Source of the DNA: a virus
DNA: 34,899 bases
Strand: one strand, 5' to 3'
IMG/VR virus record: IMGVR_UViG_3300023184_000321
Span: 1-34,899 of that record
Shown here: in pieces, positions 9,055-18,542 of the stretch
Layout of the letters: each line of letters starts with the position of its first letter
How positions within the stretch are numbered: position 1 is the stretch's first letter
The notes under the pieces: generated by a model
What the model was told of the DNA's origin: nothing
The model's database searches: none
What the model saw: the letters and a program-made list of their open reading frames with translations, nothing else
Position numbers and translations under genes: made by a program

Positions 9055-10362
9055 TTATTTTTGATAATCAGTATTATAATCCGCTATCATTATATCATTT
9101 CTACCACCATCGTTACGGCCACCACCACTTCCGCCACCACTTCCGCCACCATTATTATTATCTGGCGGCGGAGGTGGGTCAACGATATATCCACACGCTT
9201 TTGAATTTGCTTCTATAAACTCTTCCGTTGTTCCACCATTGCCATCTGCAACCAATTGATATTTATCATATCCTTTACATATAGTTTTAATCACATTTCC
9301 CTTTTCAGGATAAGAAGGTTCTGTAAATCCTGTATTTGTATCGTTAAATGTGGTTATCGTACCATCCGGAGAATAAACATTTCTTTTAGTTTCTGAATAT
9401 GTATTAAATGAATCTAAATTATTTTTAATTTGTTTTTGTAATTCCGTTATTGAAAATTCTTTAGGTAATGTTTTCAAATCTAATTCTCTTCTTTTTAAGG
9501 ATTGTAAATTTGAATTAACACATCTATTTAATATTGTTTCTATTTCTACTAACATTAGATTAAAATCATAAACATCATCCTCCTCAAATCTTACATCAGA
9601 CTTTTTTCCAAATCTAGAATCAGTAACATCATAATATTTGTTTGTTAAATAGTATTCAACTGATGTTTTGAAATCCGTAAATATTTTTGTTCTTACTTTT
9701 GCAAAACCACTCAAACCAAAATCTTTTTTAATTACATTAAAAAAATCTTTACCATACTTTGTTTCTAAAGATGAATCAATTTTTTCTAAAAATGTATTTT
9801 CAAAAGAATTAAGTGAGTCTAATATCGAACCCTTGTAATACTTAAAATCTTTATTTTGATTTTGTAAATTTATTAATTGCGTATTTGTTTTTGAATTTAT
9901 ATTTGGAAACTTAGTTTTTAATGGAATGATTCTAATTTCTTCCCTTGATGGAGAAACTTCTTCAATCCAAACTCTTTCTAATTCGTTTTCAGAACCGACT
10001 TTATATCTTATAAAATTTATGTTTACTTTTAATACACCATTTGTAAAACCCAATTCATTTAATAATTTTTCAATATTAATTGCAAGTTCTTTTTGACCAC
10101 TTTTATTGGTGATTTGATACATATAATTTTTAATATCATTGGTCTTAATATAAGCAACATTATTTCCAGATTTTTGAGGTAATAACGTGTTATTAGCATC
10201 ATAAACCGATACTTCCATTACATCGTATTTTGAATTACCAAATTCCGTAGTTTCAACTTCTGATTTTGAAACTATAAATAAATCATCGGATTGAAGAAAT
10301 TGTCCCTCATTTTCGGTTTTATTATTTATACCATCAATATTTGTATATTTTTTAATACTCAT
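9055..10362 (-). CDS. Tail-cluster structural protein with Gly/Pro-rich C-terminus, unknown
   Basis: The 435-aa protein lies between the coiled-coil tail protein and the 1,584-aa protein. Residues 1-150 are beta-prone (VYDANNTLLPQ, LKVNINFIRYKV); the middle (~160-310) is helical and charged. The C-terminus is a low-complexity tail of five prolines, then DNNN and GGGSGGGSGGG with RND repeats, likely a flexible linker or exposed end. No catalytic motif or signal peptide is visible. The similar Gly/Pro-rich linker near the N-terminus of the next protein may mean the two share a style of attachment. I do not recognise a family. Confidence 0.8.
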   Translation of the reverse strand: MSIKKYTNIDGINNKTENEGQFLQSDDLFIVSKSEVETTEFGNSKYDVMEVSVYDANNTLLPQKSGNNVAYIKTNDIKNYMYQITNKSGQKELAINIEKLLNELGFTNGVLKVNINFIRYKVGSENELERVWIEEVSPSREEIRIIPLKTKFPNINSKTNTQLINLQNQNKDFKYYKGSILDSLNSFENTFLEKIDSSLETKYGKDFFNVIKKDFGLSGFAKVRTKIFTDFKTSVEYYLTNKYYDVTDSRFGKKSDVRFEEDDVYDFNLMLVEIETILNRCVNSNLQSLKRRELDLKTLPKEFSITELQKQIKNNLDSFNTYSETKRNVYSPDGTITTFNDTNTGFTEPSYPEKGNVIKTICKGYDKYQLVADGNGGTTEEFIEANSKACGYIVDPPPPPDNNNGGGSGGGSGGGRNDGGRNDIMIADYNTDYQK

Positions 10363-10372
10363 AATTTATATT

Positions 10373-11512
10373 TTAGTCGAATCCAGGATATGATTGTTTA
10401 TGCATCACTTTACATTGTGAGTTATATGTTTTTTCTTCACTGGTACCATCGGCTCTTATTATTTTAATTTTTAGATATCCTTCTTTATTAACACTATGAG
10501 AAGCCGAACTATATCCAATTTGTCCTTTTTTTAGTTGTATTTTTTCGGTTTGAGATGGACTCACTGTAAATTTTTGTTTTGAAAAAATTAACCACTCATC
10601 TTTGCTGTCGTCTATACCACCTGCATACATTTCTACACTTATTGGGTCTCTATCACTGTTTGTTATTGATATATATTCACCATATTTGAATTGCCAAACT
10701 CCTCCCTTACAACTTACACAGTTATTCATTGCAAACCAAATTTTAGGTTTACCTTCTACTGATTTTGGATTAAACGAAACTAATCCAACTTTATTAATGA
10801 CCTCTGCACCCAATGCAGCTGCTGAATCTTTTATTGATTGTACAATGGTAGATTGATTTTGTACTGCACCTAATTGAGATTGTAAACCATCTATAATTGC
10901 GTTCAAAGAATCTATTTGTTTTATCAATGCTTCAATTTGTGCAAAGTATCCTGCATTTTGCGATTGTAGGGATGCTCTTAAAATGCTTTCATCAACTGAT
11001 TTTTGTAATGATACCGATATTTGGCTTGAAAAATCCGTTATTGTATTTGTTAATGTATCTATTTGATTGGCCAATGCATCATTTGTTTGCTCAATACTTA
11101 ATCTATTATTTATTTCAGTTTGAACTTGTGCAGTTAAATCGGTTATTTGTGTTTTTTGGTCAGCAACCGTTATTGTTAAATCTTCTACGTTTTTTCTTAA
11201 ATCTATAACCAATGCAACTTGTGTATCGTATAATGGTTTTGGAACTAAATTCAAATTTGGTTCTGGAATATTTGGTTTCAATTCAATGACATTTATGTCA
11301 ATTGCTTTTGCCAATTCTACATTATCATATTTTGGTTTAGATAGGTTCTTAAATATTAAAGAAGATGCTGCATTTTCCGCATCAACAATTGTAACACCAT
11401 ATTCATTTTTAGTAACGGCAGAGGAGCCCGATATCTTTAATATAGATTCTAGTTCTAAATTTTTTGATTCATTTAGTTTTTCTGATATTGCTTCTAAAGA
11501 GGTTAATCCCAT
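10373..11512 (-). CDS. Coiled-coil tail protein, unknown
   Basis: The 379-aa protein has a long central coiled coil (about residues 100-225), with hydrophobic residues every 3-4 positions through segments such as LTITVADQKTQITDLTAQV and IDSLNAIIDGLQSQLGAV. The globular C-terminal part (~240-379) includes NNCVSCKGGVWQFKYGEYI with a C-x2-C pair. This layout suits a trimeric or elongated fibre, whisker or connector. The ATG at 11512 overlaps the stop of the previous gene as TAATG, which implies translational coupling. No named family is recognised. Confidence 0.8.
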   Translation of the reverse strand: MGLTSLEAISEKLNESKNLELESILKISGSSAVTKNEYGVTIVDAENAASSLIFKNLSKPKYDNVELAKAIDINVIELKPNIPEPNLNLVPKPLYDTQVALVIDLRKNVEDLTITVADQKTQITDLTAQVQTEINNRLSIEQTNDALANQIDTLTNTITDFSSQISVSLQKSVDESILRASLQSQNAGYFAQIEALIKQIDSLNAIIDGLQSQLGAVQNQSTIVQSIKDSAAALGAEVINKVGLVSFNPKSVEGKPKIWFAMNNCVSCKGGVWQFKYGEYISITNSDRDPISVEMYAGGIDDSKDEWLIFSKQKFTVSPSQTEKIQLKKGQIGYSSASHSVNKEGYLKIKIIRADGTSEEKTYNSQCKVMHKQSYPGFD

Positions 11513-12615
11513 TATTTATTTATTTCAAATATTAATTTTTCATCAATAAGTTTAGTTACACCATCTTTAATTATTTTTAATTCTAATTTATAACTTCTAT
11601 TTGTTGGATACGCTGATGTGTCTAAATAAAAATAATTAGATTTACTATCACAACTCAATTTAGAATAATCTCCAAATGGAATTATTGTTTCATTTGTTAT
11701 ATAATCTTTAATTTGATAATAAGAAGATGTTGGCAAATATGAACCAGTATCATATGAAAAATGTTGTGTAAATGATTTTTTAGGATATAACTCTCTACCT
11801 TTTACTCTTATTTTTATTTTGCTATTTTGAATATATGAACCCTTTAAGTCGGTAATAATAATCTTTGTATTTTCTAAAGCATCAGCTGCAGATGACCCTG
11901 TGATTGCTTGTAATGACCCCGTTGTGAATACACTATCATCCCAAACTAATTCCAATTTAGGTTCGTATATTGTATTTGTTTCTTTTGAAAAGAATTTTAA
12001 TATACCATAATCTTGTTCATCATTCTCTGCATTAATTGAATGTCTAATTATAAATCCATTATTTGGTAAAGAACCACTAATCCACATTCTAACTAAATTA
12101 GTCACATCCATTCTAACATCATCTGGTTCATTATTAAATGATTGCGTTGCAGAACCTGTTATATACCAAGTACCGCCTTCGGCGTTTGCAGAACCCGTAG
12201 TTCCTGTAGCAAATACAGCAGTGCCGGCAATAACATTATCTTGCCAAGTTGTTGATGTAGACCCATTTTTATATTTCCAACTAACACCATCCGATGTTAT
12301 ATTGTCAAATTTTGTTCCAGTTCCCATTGTCCAACTTTGTGAAACTGCGTTTGCAAATATTGAATATTCCAACGGAAGTTCTTCAGAATTTGCAGATTTA
12401 AGATTTAAGAAAACAGAATAACTTCCTGTTCCTATATTTTCTACAATTGATTGTGAAACTTGTGTTGTATTGAATTTAATTAAAGTTCTAGCTATATCTT
12501 TAGAAGAACCATAATAAAGTTTACCCACTTCTAATATCTCATCTCTACCTGCGTTTTGTTCAGGTTGTTGAAGATATATACTTGCGTCAAATGATGATGT
12601 GAAAAATTTATGCAT
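11512..12615 (-). CDS. Tail protein with DNRLRE/CBM96-like domain
   Basis: The first ~230 residues of this 367-aa protein look like a DNRLRE-type (CBM96-like) beta domain. It opens with an SSFDASIYLQQPEQNAG-type segment, followed by ARTLIKFNT, the helix DVTNLVRMWISGSLPNNGF, and YGILKFFSKE with KLELVW. In bacteria this fold binds surface polysaccharide or forms exposed appendage modules. The remaining ~130 residues include IIITDLKGSYIQNSKIKIRV and look like a second beta domain. It sits directly after gp6, with which it overlaps as TAATG, and is coupled to the coiled-coil gene. I infer a baseplate-attached adhesin or fibre connector; the family call is by pattern, not by search. Confidence 0.78.
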   Translation of the reverse strand: MHKFFTSSFDASIYLQQPEQNAGRDEILEVGKLYYGSSKDIARTLIKFNTTQVSQSIVENIGTGSYSVFLNLKSANSEELPLEYSIFANAVSQSWTMGTGTKFDNITSDGVSWKYKNGSTSTTWQDNVIAGTAVFATGTTGSANAEGGTWYITGSATQSFNNEPDDVRMDVTNLVRMWISGSLPNNGFIIRHSINAENDEQDYGILKFFSKETNTIYEPKLELVWDDSVFTTGSLQAITGSSAADALENTKIIITDLKGSYIQNSKIKIRVKGRELYPKKSFTQHFSYDTGSYLPTSSYYQIKDYITNETIIPFGDYSKLSCDSKSNYFYLDTSAYPTNRSYKLELKIIKDGVTKLIDEKLIFEINK

Positions 12616-14645
12616 TATATTGCCCTCCCTTTTATGTCTTTGTTAGGATATTTAACTTCAAATATACATGGGTCTAAAGATGGATAAACCATTTTACCTT
12701 TAGTTGCCTGTTCTATATTATATTTGTTTGGTGAATAATTTCCGTCACCACCACATAGATTTGTGATTTTAACAGATGGTACACTCATAACTCCTTCTAC
12801 GTTTGCCAATATCAATTCTATTTCTGAAATATTAATTGGTTTATTGAATGTCCAATTATCTATGTTAAAATAATCTTGCAATTGAACTAAACAATTTGCA
12901 ATAACTTCTCTTTTATTATAATTTTGATAACAAGCTATTTCAAAATCAATACCAATATTTACAACAAAACCATCAATAATATTTACAGCGTCAGTCATCA
13001 TTCTATATTCACCCAAATAGGTTTTAAGATTTTGTTTTACCGCTTGATTTAATTGTGTTAATTTTTTATCACCATTATATCCTAATAGATACATGTTAAT
13101 TGCAAATGGGTTATTTACTTCTCCAATACTTGTATTTTTTTGAGTAAGATATTTAACCAATTCTTTTTGTATATCTTGTTTAGATTTATTTTTTAATCCT
13201 TCTACTATATTTGTAAATTCTGCAATATTTTGAGGACTTGCCAATATTGATGAAGGGCTATTATTATCAATTTCACCATCAGGAGAAACATAAACCTTTG
13301 CAACACTACCATATCTCTCTGGCATAGATAATGCTCTTACTATATAATCTTGTTTTGTTACTGCTCTATTTTGTGAACCAAATGTTGCTAATGCATTTTG
13401 TCTAATTTCTTCAATTGATTCCGAACCTCTACCACCAATAGCTGGTTCTAAATTTTCTGCAGCTACTGAATTTTTTGTTTCATTATATGCTAATAATAGA
13501 TTATCAGGTATAGATAATAAATCTTCTTCAAATTCTATTTTAGAAATTTTAGTTAAATCACCTGTGTTAATATTAGATTCTACACCACCACCTTTCAAAT
13601 ATTTTATTGTTAAACTTTTACCTGCAGGGGCAATACCAAATGTATTTGTTTTTAAGAAATTGGAAGGGTCTATACCTTGATTTAATCTATTGACAGAGTT
13701 AGCCAATCCTAATCCTACATTTTTTGTATTTGGTAATATTTGTTCATCATTTAATCTAGTATCACCACTTCCAAATTGTAAATCAATTGTATTATTTGAA
13801 TTTACTTTGATTGAAAATCTTTTTGGTACTTTTTGTACTTCTAAAATATAAGGTACTATATTTGAATAACTTTCCAATTCACCATCTATGTTTGCCTGTT
13901 CTACAAATATACTTTCTTGCGCTAAATATGGAACTTCATACCACTTTGAACCATCGTTAGAATCTACAACCGATGTAATTTCTATTATGCTACTATCGTC
14001 TATTGTTGCAGTTGGATAATCGGTTTCATTGGGTGCAAATGTAACACCGGTGGATACCTCCGATGCAGAAATCGCTTTTACTTTTTTAGTAAGTAAATAC
14101 CATAATGGATTACCATTTGTATCTCTTGTATGTACATCTACTTCTCTACTTCCAGAATTTGCAAAATCAACACCATCTATTGTTCTAAATGTTATATTAC
14201 TATTTGAATTGGATTTAATTTCTAAACCATCTTTTATTTTTAAGCAAAATCTTTCATCAACTTCAAATCTGGTACCACCATCATTCTTAAATACGGATGG
14301 ACACAATTGATATACGGTTAATGTAGTAACTGCAGGAGTGGATATTTTTGGTTTGTACCCCATTGATTGTGCCAATGCAATTACATTTTTTCTTTCTGTA
14401 ACATACATCAACATTGATTCTTTCAATTGAGTATCTTGGTAAAAAGAAAGTAAGTCTCCTATCGCAGCTGCCTGTTCAATGAACACCATACCAGGTGAAG
14501 CTTCATTGAAATCGGAATATGTGTCTGGAAAATATGTTTTAGTAAACTCAATTAAGTTTTGTTTCAAAGAAGAAAAGTCTTTACCAACGTAGTTGACATT
14601 CTTCTTATCACTTCCCCAATTTTTATCCAAAGGTTTGATTGCCAT
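12615..14645 (-). CDS. Baseplate wedge protein, gp6 / Baseplate_J family
   Basis: The 676-aa protein is the T4 gp6-type wedge subunit. The diagnostic N-terminal region reads YVGKDFSSLKQNLIEFTKTY, then SDFNEASPGMVFIEQAA, LLSFYQDTQLKESML and ERKNVIALAQSMGYK. Baseplate_J features also occur later (GGRGSESIEEIRQNA, then FGSQNRAVTKQDY around residue 420). T4 gp6 is 660 aa, so this copy is full length. gp6 dimers form the inner ring of the baseplate and trigger the hexagon-to-star change that starts sheath contraction. It lies 10 nt after gp25, the usual order. This gene is the strongest evidence for a contractile tail in this phage. Confidence 0.93.
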   Translation of the reverse strand: MAIKPLDKNWGSDKKNVNYVGKDFSSLKQNLIEFTKTYFPDTYSDFNEASPGMVFIEQAAAIGDLLSFYQDTQLKESMLMYVTERKNVIALAQSMGYKPKISTPAVTTLTVYQLCPSVFKNDGGTRFEVDERFCLKIKDGLEIKSNSNSNITFRTIDGVDFANSGSREVDVHTRDTNGNPLWYLLTKKVKAISASEVSTGVTFAPNETDYPTATIDDSSIIEITSVVDSNDGSKWYEVPYLAQESIFVEQANIDGELESYSNIVPYILEVQKVPKRFSIKVNSNNTIDLQFGSGDTRLNDEQILPNTKNVGLGLANSVNRLNQGIDPSNFLKTNTFGIAPAGKSLTIKYLKGGGVESNINTGDLTKISKIEFEEDLLSIPDNLLLAYNETKNSVAAENLEPAIGGRGSESIEEIRQNALATFGSQNRAVTKQDYIVRALSMPERYGSVAKVYVSPDGEIDNNSPSSILASPQNIAEFTNIVEGLKNKSKQDIQKELVKYLTQKNTSIGEVNNPFAINMYLLGYNGDKKLTQLNQAVKQNLKTYLGEYRMMTDAVNIIDGFVVNIGIDFEIACYQNYNKREVIANCLVQLQDYFNIDNWTFNKPINISEIELILANVEGVMSVPSVKITNLCGGDGNYSPNKYNIEQATKGKMVYPSLDPCIFEVKYPNKDIKGRAI

Positions 14646-14655
14646 TTTTATTTAT

Positions 14656-15093
14656 TTAATTATTAGGGCCTATTTGTACCCAATCTGATATGTTTGGATT
14701 TGACTTTAATGAAAATTTAATATCAAATGAAATTTTATTGTTATCAATATCATTCTCATCATAGTCAAATACTATTTCGTTAATGTTTAAGTATGGTAAC
14801 CAAATTGAAACGGCAGAATTAATTGTTGTTTCAATTCTATTTTCTATATTATCTCCATTTAATTGTTCAAATAATATAGACCAAATATCACAACCAAATT
14901 CGGGTTGCATTAACCTTTCACCTTTTCTTGTTAAAATCAAATTTTTCAAATTATCTTTGGCTTGATTAAGTGTAGTATAATTGGTTGCAAATATACCATT
15001 AGAATTAGAACTTCTATTTATTCCAATTCCAAGAACTTTGTAACTATTCTCAGTTAAATCATTAACATTAACTCTACCTAATTCTCTCGCCAT
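14656..15093 (-). CDS. Baseplate wedge protein, gp25 family
   Basis: The 145-aa protein matches the GPW_gp25 family (T4 gp25 is 132 aa). Key segments are VLGIGINRSSN, then NYTTLNQAKDNLKNLILTRK, GERLMQPEFGCDIWSILFEQ and a helix with ETTINSAVSIWLPYLN. The (L/I)LTxKGERxMxPxFG signature is clear at residues ~52-65. gp25 resembles T4 lysozyme in fold but is structural: it seeds sheath assembly at the baseplate and is among the most conserved parts of contractile machines. It directly precedes gp6, with 10 nt between them. Confidence 0.95.
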   Translation of the reverse strand: MARELGRVNVNDLTENSYKVLGIGINRSSNSNGIFATNYTTLNQAKDNLKNLILTRKGERLMQPEFGCDIWSILFEQLNGDNIENRIETTINSAVSIWLPYLNINEIVFDYDENDIDNNKISFDIKFSLKSNPNISDWVQIGPNN

Positions 15094-15095
15094 TT

Positions 15096-15593
15096 TTATT
15101 TGAATCTTTTAACTAATTCCGAATAATCTCTTGTCAATGCTTTTATAGTTGCATCTTGTAATGCATCTCCGGTTGATTCCAATTGTTGTGGAATATTTTG
15201 AGGAGCTTCTATACCTCTAAAATCCATTGTTCCCCAATCTTCTTCCATCGTTTGTTGTGGTTGAATCATATCTAACACACTACCACCTCCTTGCCCACCT
15301 TCTACTCTTTGTGCGGATGTGAATGGTTGGGTCATATTCAAAATTTCATTTATCATCGGGTCTTTTGAAAACTCCCTTTGAGGTTTTGATGATTGTTGAA
15401 TTGGTTGTTGTCTTTTAACCGGTGTTGGTGTAACCTCTGTCATCTCTCTTAATGATGGAGTAGATGGTTTTTTTTGTGAGTTCAATGTAACTGCACCAGA
15501 TTTGATAAGTTTAACAAGTTCTTCTTTTACTTGTAACTTAACTTCGTTTTTAACAACTTCTTTAATTAAAGTTAATAAAATTTCTGATTTCAT
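15096..15593 (-). CDS. Gln/Pro-rich baseplate-cluster protein, unknown
   Basis: The 165-aa protein has an N-terminal helix (MKSEILLTLIKEVVKNEVKL), a Pro/Gln/Ser-rich disordered middle (residues ~40-75), a glycine patch near VEGGQGGGSVLDMI and a C-terminal helix ending YSELVKRFK. The two helices joined by a flexible linker suggest a scaffold or connector. It lies two bases upstream of gp25 and so is co-translated with the baseplate wedge. I do not recognise a family; neighbours suggest an assembly factor or minor baseplate part. Confidence 0.75.
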   Translation of the reverse strand: MKSEILLTLIKEVVKNEVKLQVKEELVKLIKSGAVTLNSQKKPSTPSLREMTEVTPTPVKRQQPIQQSSKPQREFSKDPMINEILNMTQPFTSAQRVEGGQGGGSVLDMIQPQQTMEEDWGTMDFRGIEAPQNIPQQLESTGDALQDATIKALTRDYSELVKRFK

Positions 15594-15642
15594 AATAATT
15601 GTTTTGTGTATGTTTTAGTAATAAATATTTGATTTTAATAAT

Positions 15643-16890
15643 TTATCCAACAACTTTATAACCTGTCCAATTTATTAAAGCTTTGTTGGGTGGAGCGGGT
15701 GGTGGATACTGTGCTATTACCATCATTGACCCACTAACTCCTGTTAAATGGAATTTGGCCAAGTTTATAAATGGGTTTAAGAATAAAATTGTTTGGGGTG
15801 TAAATAATAATGTAGGTGGAACAAACCAAATCAAAGGAATATTGGGTATCAAACCTTTTACCATATCCCATGCCATCGCCTTTAATTGTTCTTTAGTAGG
15901 CGTTTTATCTTTAATCATTTTTTTAAGTTCCGGTTTTTTGGGAATTTTTGGAATTGATATACCCGGCAAATCAATATCAGGAACCAATCCATCTATTGTA
16001 TCTTTTACAAATTTCTTTATTTGAGCTTTTGTAGGTTTTGGATTTGGAATACTATCGGCAATAGCTACTGCGGTTTCGATTGCTGCGTATATTGGTGTTA
16101 GTATTATTTCTTCCAATGGTTTTACAATTTGTTCTTCTATAATCTTTGTTGCTTCTTCAATCGCTTTATCCTCAGCTTGTTTTATTAAATCTTTTCTTTT
16201 TGGTAATTTTGGAAAAGGAAATTTTATTGCTTTTTTTACTTGCCTACCTATTGATGGTTTTTTCTTTTTAGCTTCTTTGAATTTGAATATAATTTCCTTT
16301 CCAGCTTTAATTGCAGGGTGGTTTTTTATTTTTTTATCAACAGGTTCTTTTTTTAATATTTTTTCAATAGTTTCATAGACAGGTATAGTAATATCTGGTA
16401 ATGGTGCAACTCCTGGAATTGTTATTGTTTGTTTTTTTAATTCATCCATAGCAGCTTCCATTACTTTAACTTCTGCTTCATTTTTAGCTGCCGATGTTAA
16501 CATACTAATTGGGTCCGGGCCTATGTTTGCTATTGTTCCTGGTGCAGGTGGTGTCTTCGGCCATCCTCCTGGATTTAATAATGGATTTGGTATTGGTGCC
16601 ATTTCCACTTTTAACCAATATGCATCAAATGCTGCCGGGTATATTTCTTCTAATAAATTAAAATTGTCTCCATCACTTTCAAATCCTTTTTTGAATGCAT
16701 CTGCTATTATTTTTTTCATACCAGAAACATTTCCATTCAATACCGGTACACCATACACCATATCACCACCACGTTTAATACAACTATCATACTCTTTAGC
16801 AATAAACTCAGCTATACCATCTGGGTCATCGGCAAATTGAAATGTTGCCATTGCTAATAAAACATTTGTCTGATATAAAATCCAAGACAT
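15643..16890 (-). CDS. Pro/Lys/Ile-rich tail-cluster protein, unknown
   Basis: The 415-aa protein begins MSWILYQTNVLLAMATFQFA, with a helical N-terminal domain to about residue 95. It then has a proline-rich connector (PNPLLNPGGWPKTPPAPG) and a long region of repeated Pro/Lys/Ile motifs (KKPSIGRQVKKAIKFPFPKL; SIPKIPKKPELKKMI). The C-terminus is hydrophobic (IWFVPPTLLFTPQTILFLNP) and could contact membrane or another protein. The ATG at 16890 follows the upstream stop by one base (TAGTATG), favouring it over the internal Met at residue 14. Its place beside the spike protein suggests a hub or needle-associated component. No family is recognised. Confidence 0.78.
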   Translation of the reverse strand: MSWILYQTNVLLAMATFQFADDPDGIAEFIAKEYDSCIKRGGDMVYGVPVLNGNVSGMKKIIADAFKKGFESDGDNFNLLEEIYPAAFDAYWLKVEMAPIPNPLLNPGGWPKTPPAPGTIANIGPDPISMLTSAAKNEAEVKVMEAAMDELKKQTITIPGVAPLPDITIPVYETIEKILKKEPVDKKIKNHPAIKAGKEIIFKFKEAKKKKPSIGRQVKKAIKFPFPKLPKRKDLIKQAEDKAIEEATKIIEEQIVKPLEEIILTPIYAAIETAVAIADSIPNPKPTKAQIKKFVKDTIDGLVPDIDLPGISIPKIPKKPELKKMIKDKTPTKEQLKAMAWDMVKGLIPNIPLIWFVPPTLLFTPQTILFLNPFINLAKFHLTGVSGSMMVIAQYPPPAPPNKALINWTGYKVVG

Positions 16891-16891
16891 A

Positions 16892-18115
16892 CTATTGTTT
16901 TGTTAAAAAGTTTCTACTGGAAAGTATTTCTCTTAGATTTCCTTTTATGCTATTAAACGCTCTAACATTTGCACCACTTAATTGGCTAGGGCCACAACTT
17001 CCGGCATATATAGACTTAGTAATCTCATCTATCAAATCTTCAAATACTTTTATTAATTCTCCACCCAATACCATAGGTTGAACCGGTGCCGCTGCTCCAC
17101 CACCTATACCTTCTTCTCCCAAATATATGTTACCTGTACGTTTTGTATTTAATATTATATTTTTATCGGATTCGATTGTAACTATTTGGTTACTTTGAAT
17201 ATACACATCCTTATCCGCATCTACACTAAATCTACCGTCGGTTATTATTCCCGTATTTCCTTTTGCAAATATTATAAATTCACTAGCTTTGGCAGAAAGT
17301 ATAATTCTATCTGAATTTATAAATAATTGATTGCCTGTTAATTTATCCGATGAAGGAAAATCCTTAAATGCTACTTTAGATTTTTTAATAGTTTCTTTGA
17401 ATGGAACTTTTATTTTACCAGAAGTGATGTATACCGATGTACCATCGTTATTAATATCTTCAACTACCAATTCACCTATTGGTTTGGCATCTAATTCTGG
17501 GTTTTGTTTATTACGAATGAATATACCAGGTGAAGAAGTTTTACCATCATCTGTCAAAAAAAATTCTGAAAATCTTATAGTGTTACCAACTCTACCACTT
17601 AAAATGGTATCACCTTCATTTGGTTTTAGAAATTTAATTTTTTCATTAACTTCTATTTTATCTTCTTTATTAGTTTTTGTTGTTTCAGTTTTACCACCAG
17701 AATTAACAGTACTTGTTAAATTTGAACCACTCTTATCTTTACCAACCGATTCCAATTCTTTTTTTGCACTTCTTTCAAATGTAATATAATCTCTTCTATA
17801 ATTTGGATATGCGGTGTTTGTGTATGGTAAATAAAATGTTTGTTCGTTTCTACCAAACATTTTCAAAATAATAACAGTTTCTCCTTTTTTGGGGAATGTA
17901 AAATTATTTTTATCAAATGGATATGCATAATCGTCAATATGAATCGTATCTTCAAATAAATAAGTTATTGCACCATAGGTTCGTGCATCCTTATCGGAAA
18001 AATTAGTATTTTCATTATAAACACTAATATTATCTGTAACATCGTTATCCGATAATGGAACGTTTGTACCATATACCGTATCTACGGTTGCTAAGAATGA
18101 TTTTATATCTGTCAT
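16892..18115 (-). CDS. Baseplate hub/central spike protein with OB-fold, gp5-like
   Basis: The 407-aa protein has a beta-rich N-terminal half with a pattern seen in gp5/VgrG-type OB domains (FPKKGETVIILKMFGRNEQT around residues 75-95). Near residues 168-182 it has ILSGRVGNTIRFSE, a motif common in myophage spike proteins. The C-terminal half has short beta repeats (DRIILSAKASEFIIFAKGN; SNQIVTIESDKNIILNTKRT) that look like the beta-helix of a membrane-piercing spike. No lysozyme domain like that of T4 gp5 is visible. It lies upstream of gp25/gp6, where hub genes are expected, and overlaps the 134-aa gene as TAATG. The assignment rests on fold pattern and position. Confidence 0.75.
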   Translation of the reverse strand: MTDIKSFLATVDTVYGTNVPLSDNDVTDNISVYNENTNFSDKDARTYGAITYLFEDTIHIDDYAYPFDKNNFTFPKKGETVIILKMFGRNEQTFYLPYTNTAYPNYRRDYITFERSAKKELESVGKDKSGSNLTSTVNSGGKTETTKTNKEDKIEVNEKIKFLKPNEGDTILSGRVGNTIRFSEFFLTDDGKTSSPGIFIRNKQNPELDAKPIGELVVEDINNDGTSVYITSGKIKVPFKETIKKSKVAFKDFPSSDKLTGNQLFINSDRIILSAKASEFIIFAKGNTGIITDGRFSVDADKDVYIQSNQIVTIESDKNIILNTKRTGNIYLGEEGIGGGAAAPVQPMVLGGELIKVFEDLIDEITKSIYAGSCGPSQLSGANVRAFNSIKGNLREILSSRNFLTKQ

Positions 18116-18519
18116 TATAATTTAGTTTTAATTTCTTCAATTTCGATTTGCAAATCGCCCATTTTTTCTTTAGTCTTTTCTTCTACTGCATTTATAGTAT
18201 CTTCCATATCTTGAAGTAATTGTTCTTTTTCATGTTCACTTAACCAACCATCTTCACCAATTCCTTTAGCTTCTGCAGCTGCAAGTCTTTGTGCAATGGT
18301 TGCAAGTTTAATTAAGTGGTCATCGTTTTTAACTGATACCTCAATTAAATCTTTTATGATTGGTGCAATAACTGTAGCTTCTCCTACATTTTTAATTAAT
18401 TTTCTTAAAGATTCAATTAATTCGGAAATGTTTTTCTTTTTAACTTGTTGATTTTCGTATATATCTTTGAATAATGATGATAAATTTTTACCATCAAATA
18501 ATTGGAATTCGTTTGCCAT
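18115..18519 (-). CDS. Small helical tail-cluster protein, unknown
   Basis: The 134-aa protein is almost entirely alpha-helical. It begins MANEFQLFDGKNLSSLFKDI and ends with an acidic coiled coil (EKEQLLQDMEDTINAVEEKT and onward). It has no signal peptide or catalytic motif. Its stop overlaps the start of the spike gene (TAATG), so the two products are made together, as expected for a hub partner or chaperone. It is the first gene of the baseplate block, after the carbamoyltransferase. Confidence 0.75.
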   Translation of the reverse strand: MANEFQLFDGKNLSSLFKDIYENQQVKKKNISELIESLRKLIKNVGEATVIAPIIKDLIEVSVKNDDHLIKLATIAQRLAAAEAKGIGEDGWLSEHEKEQLLQDMEDTINAVEEKTKEKMGDLQIEIEEIKTKL

Positions 18520-18542
18520 TTTGTGTGTTTATGTACTAATAA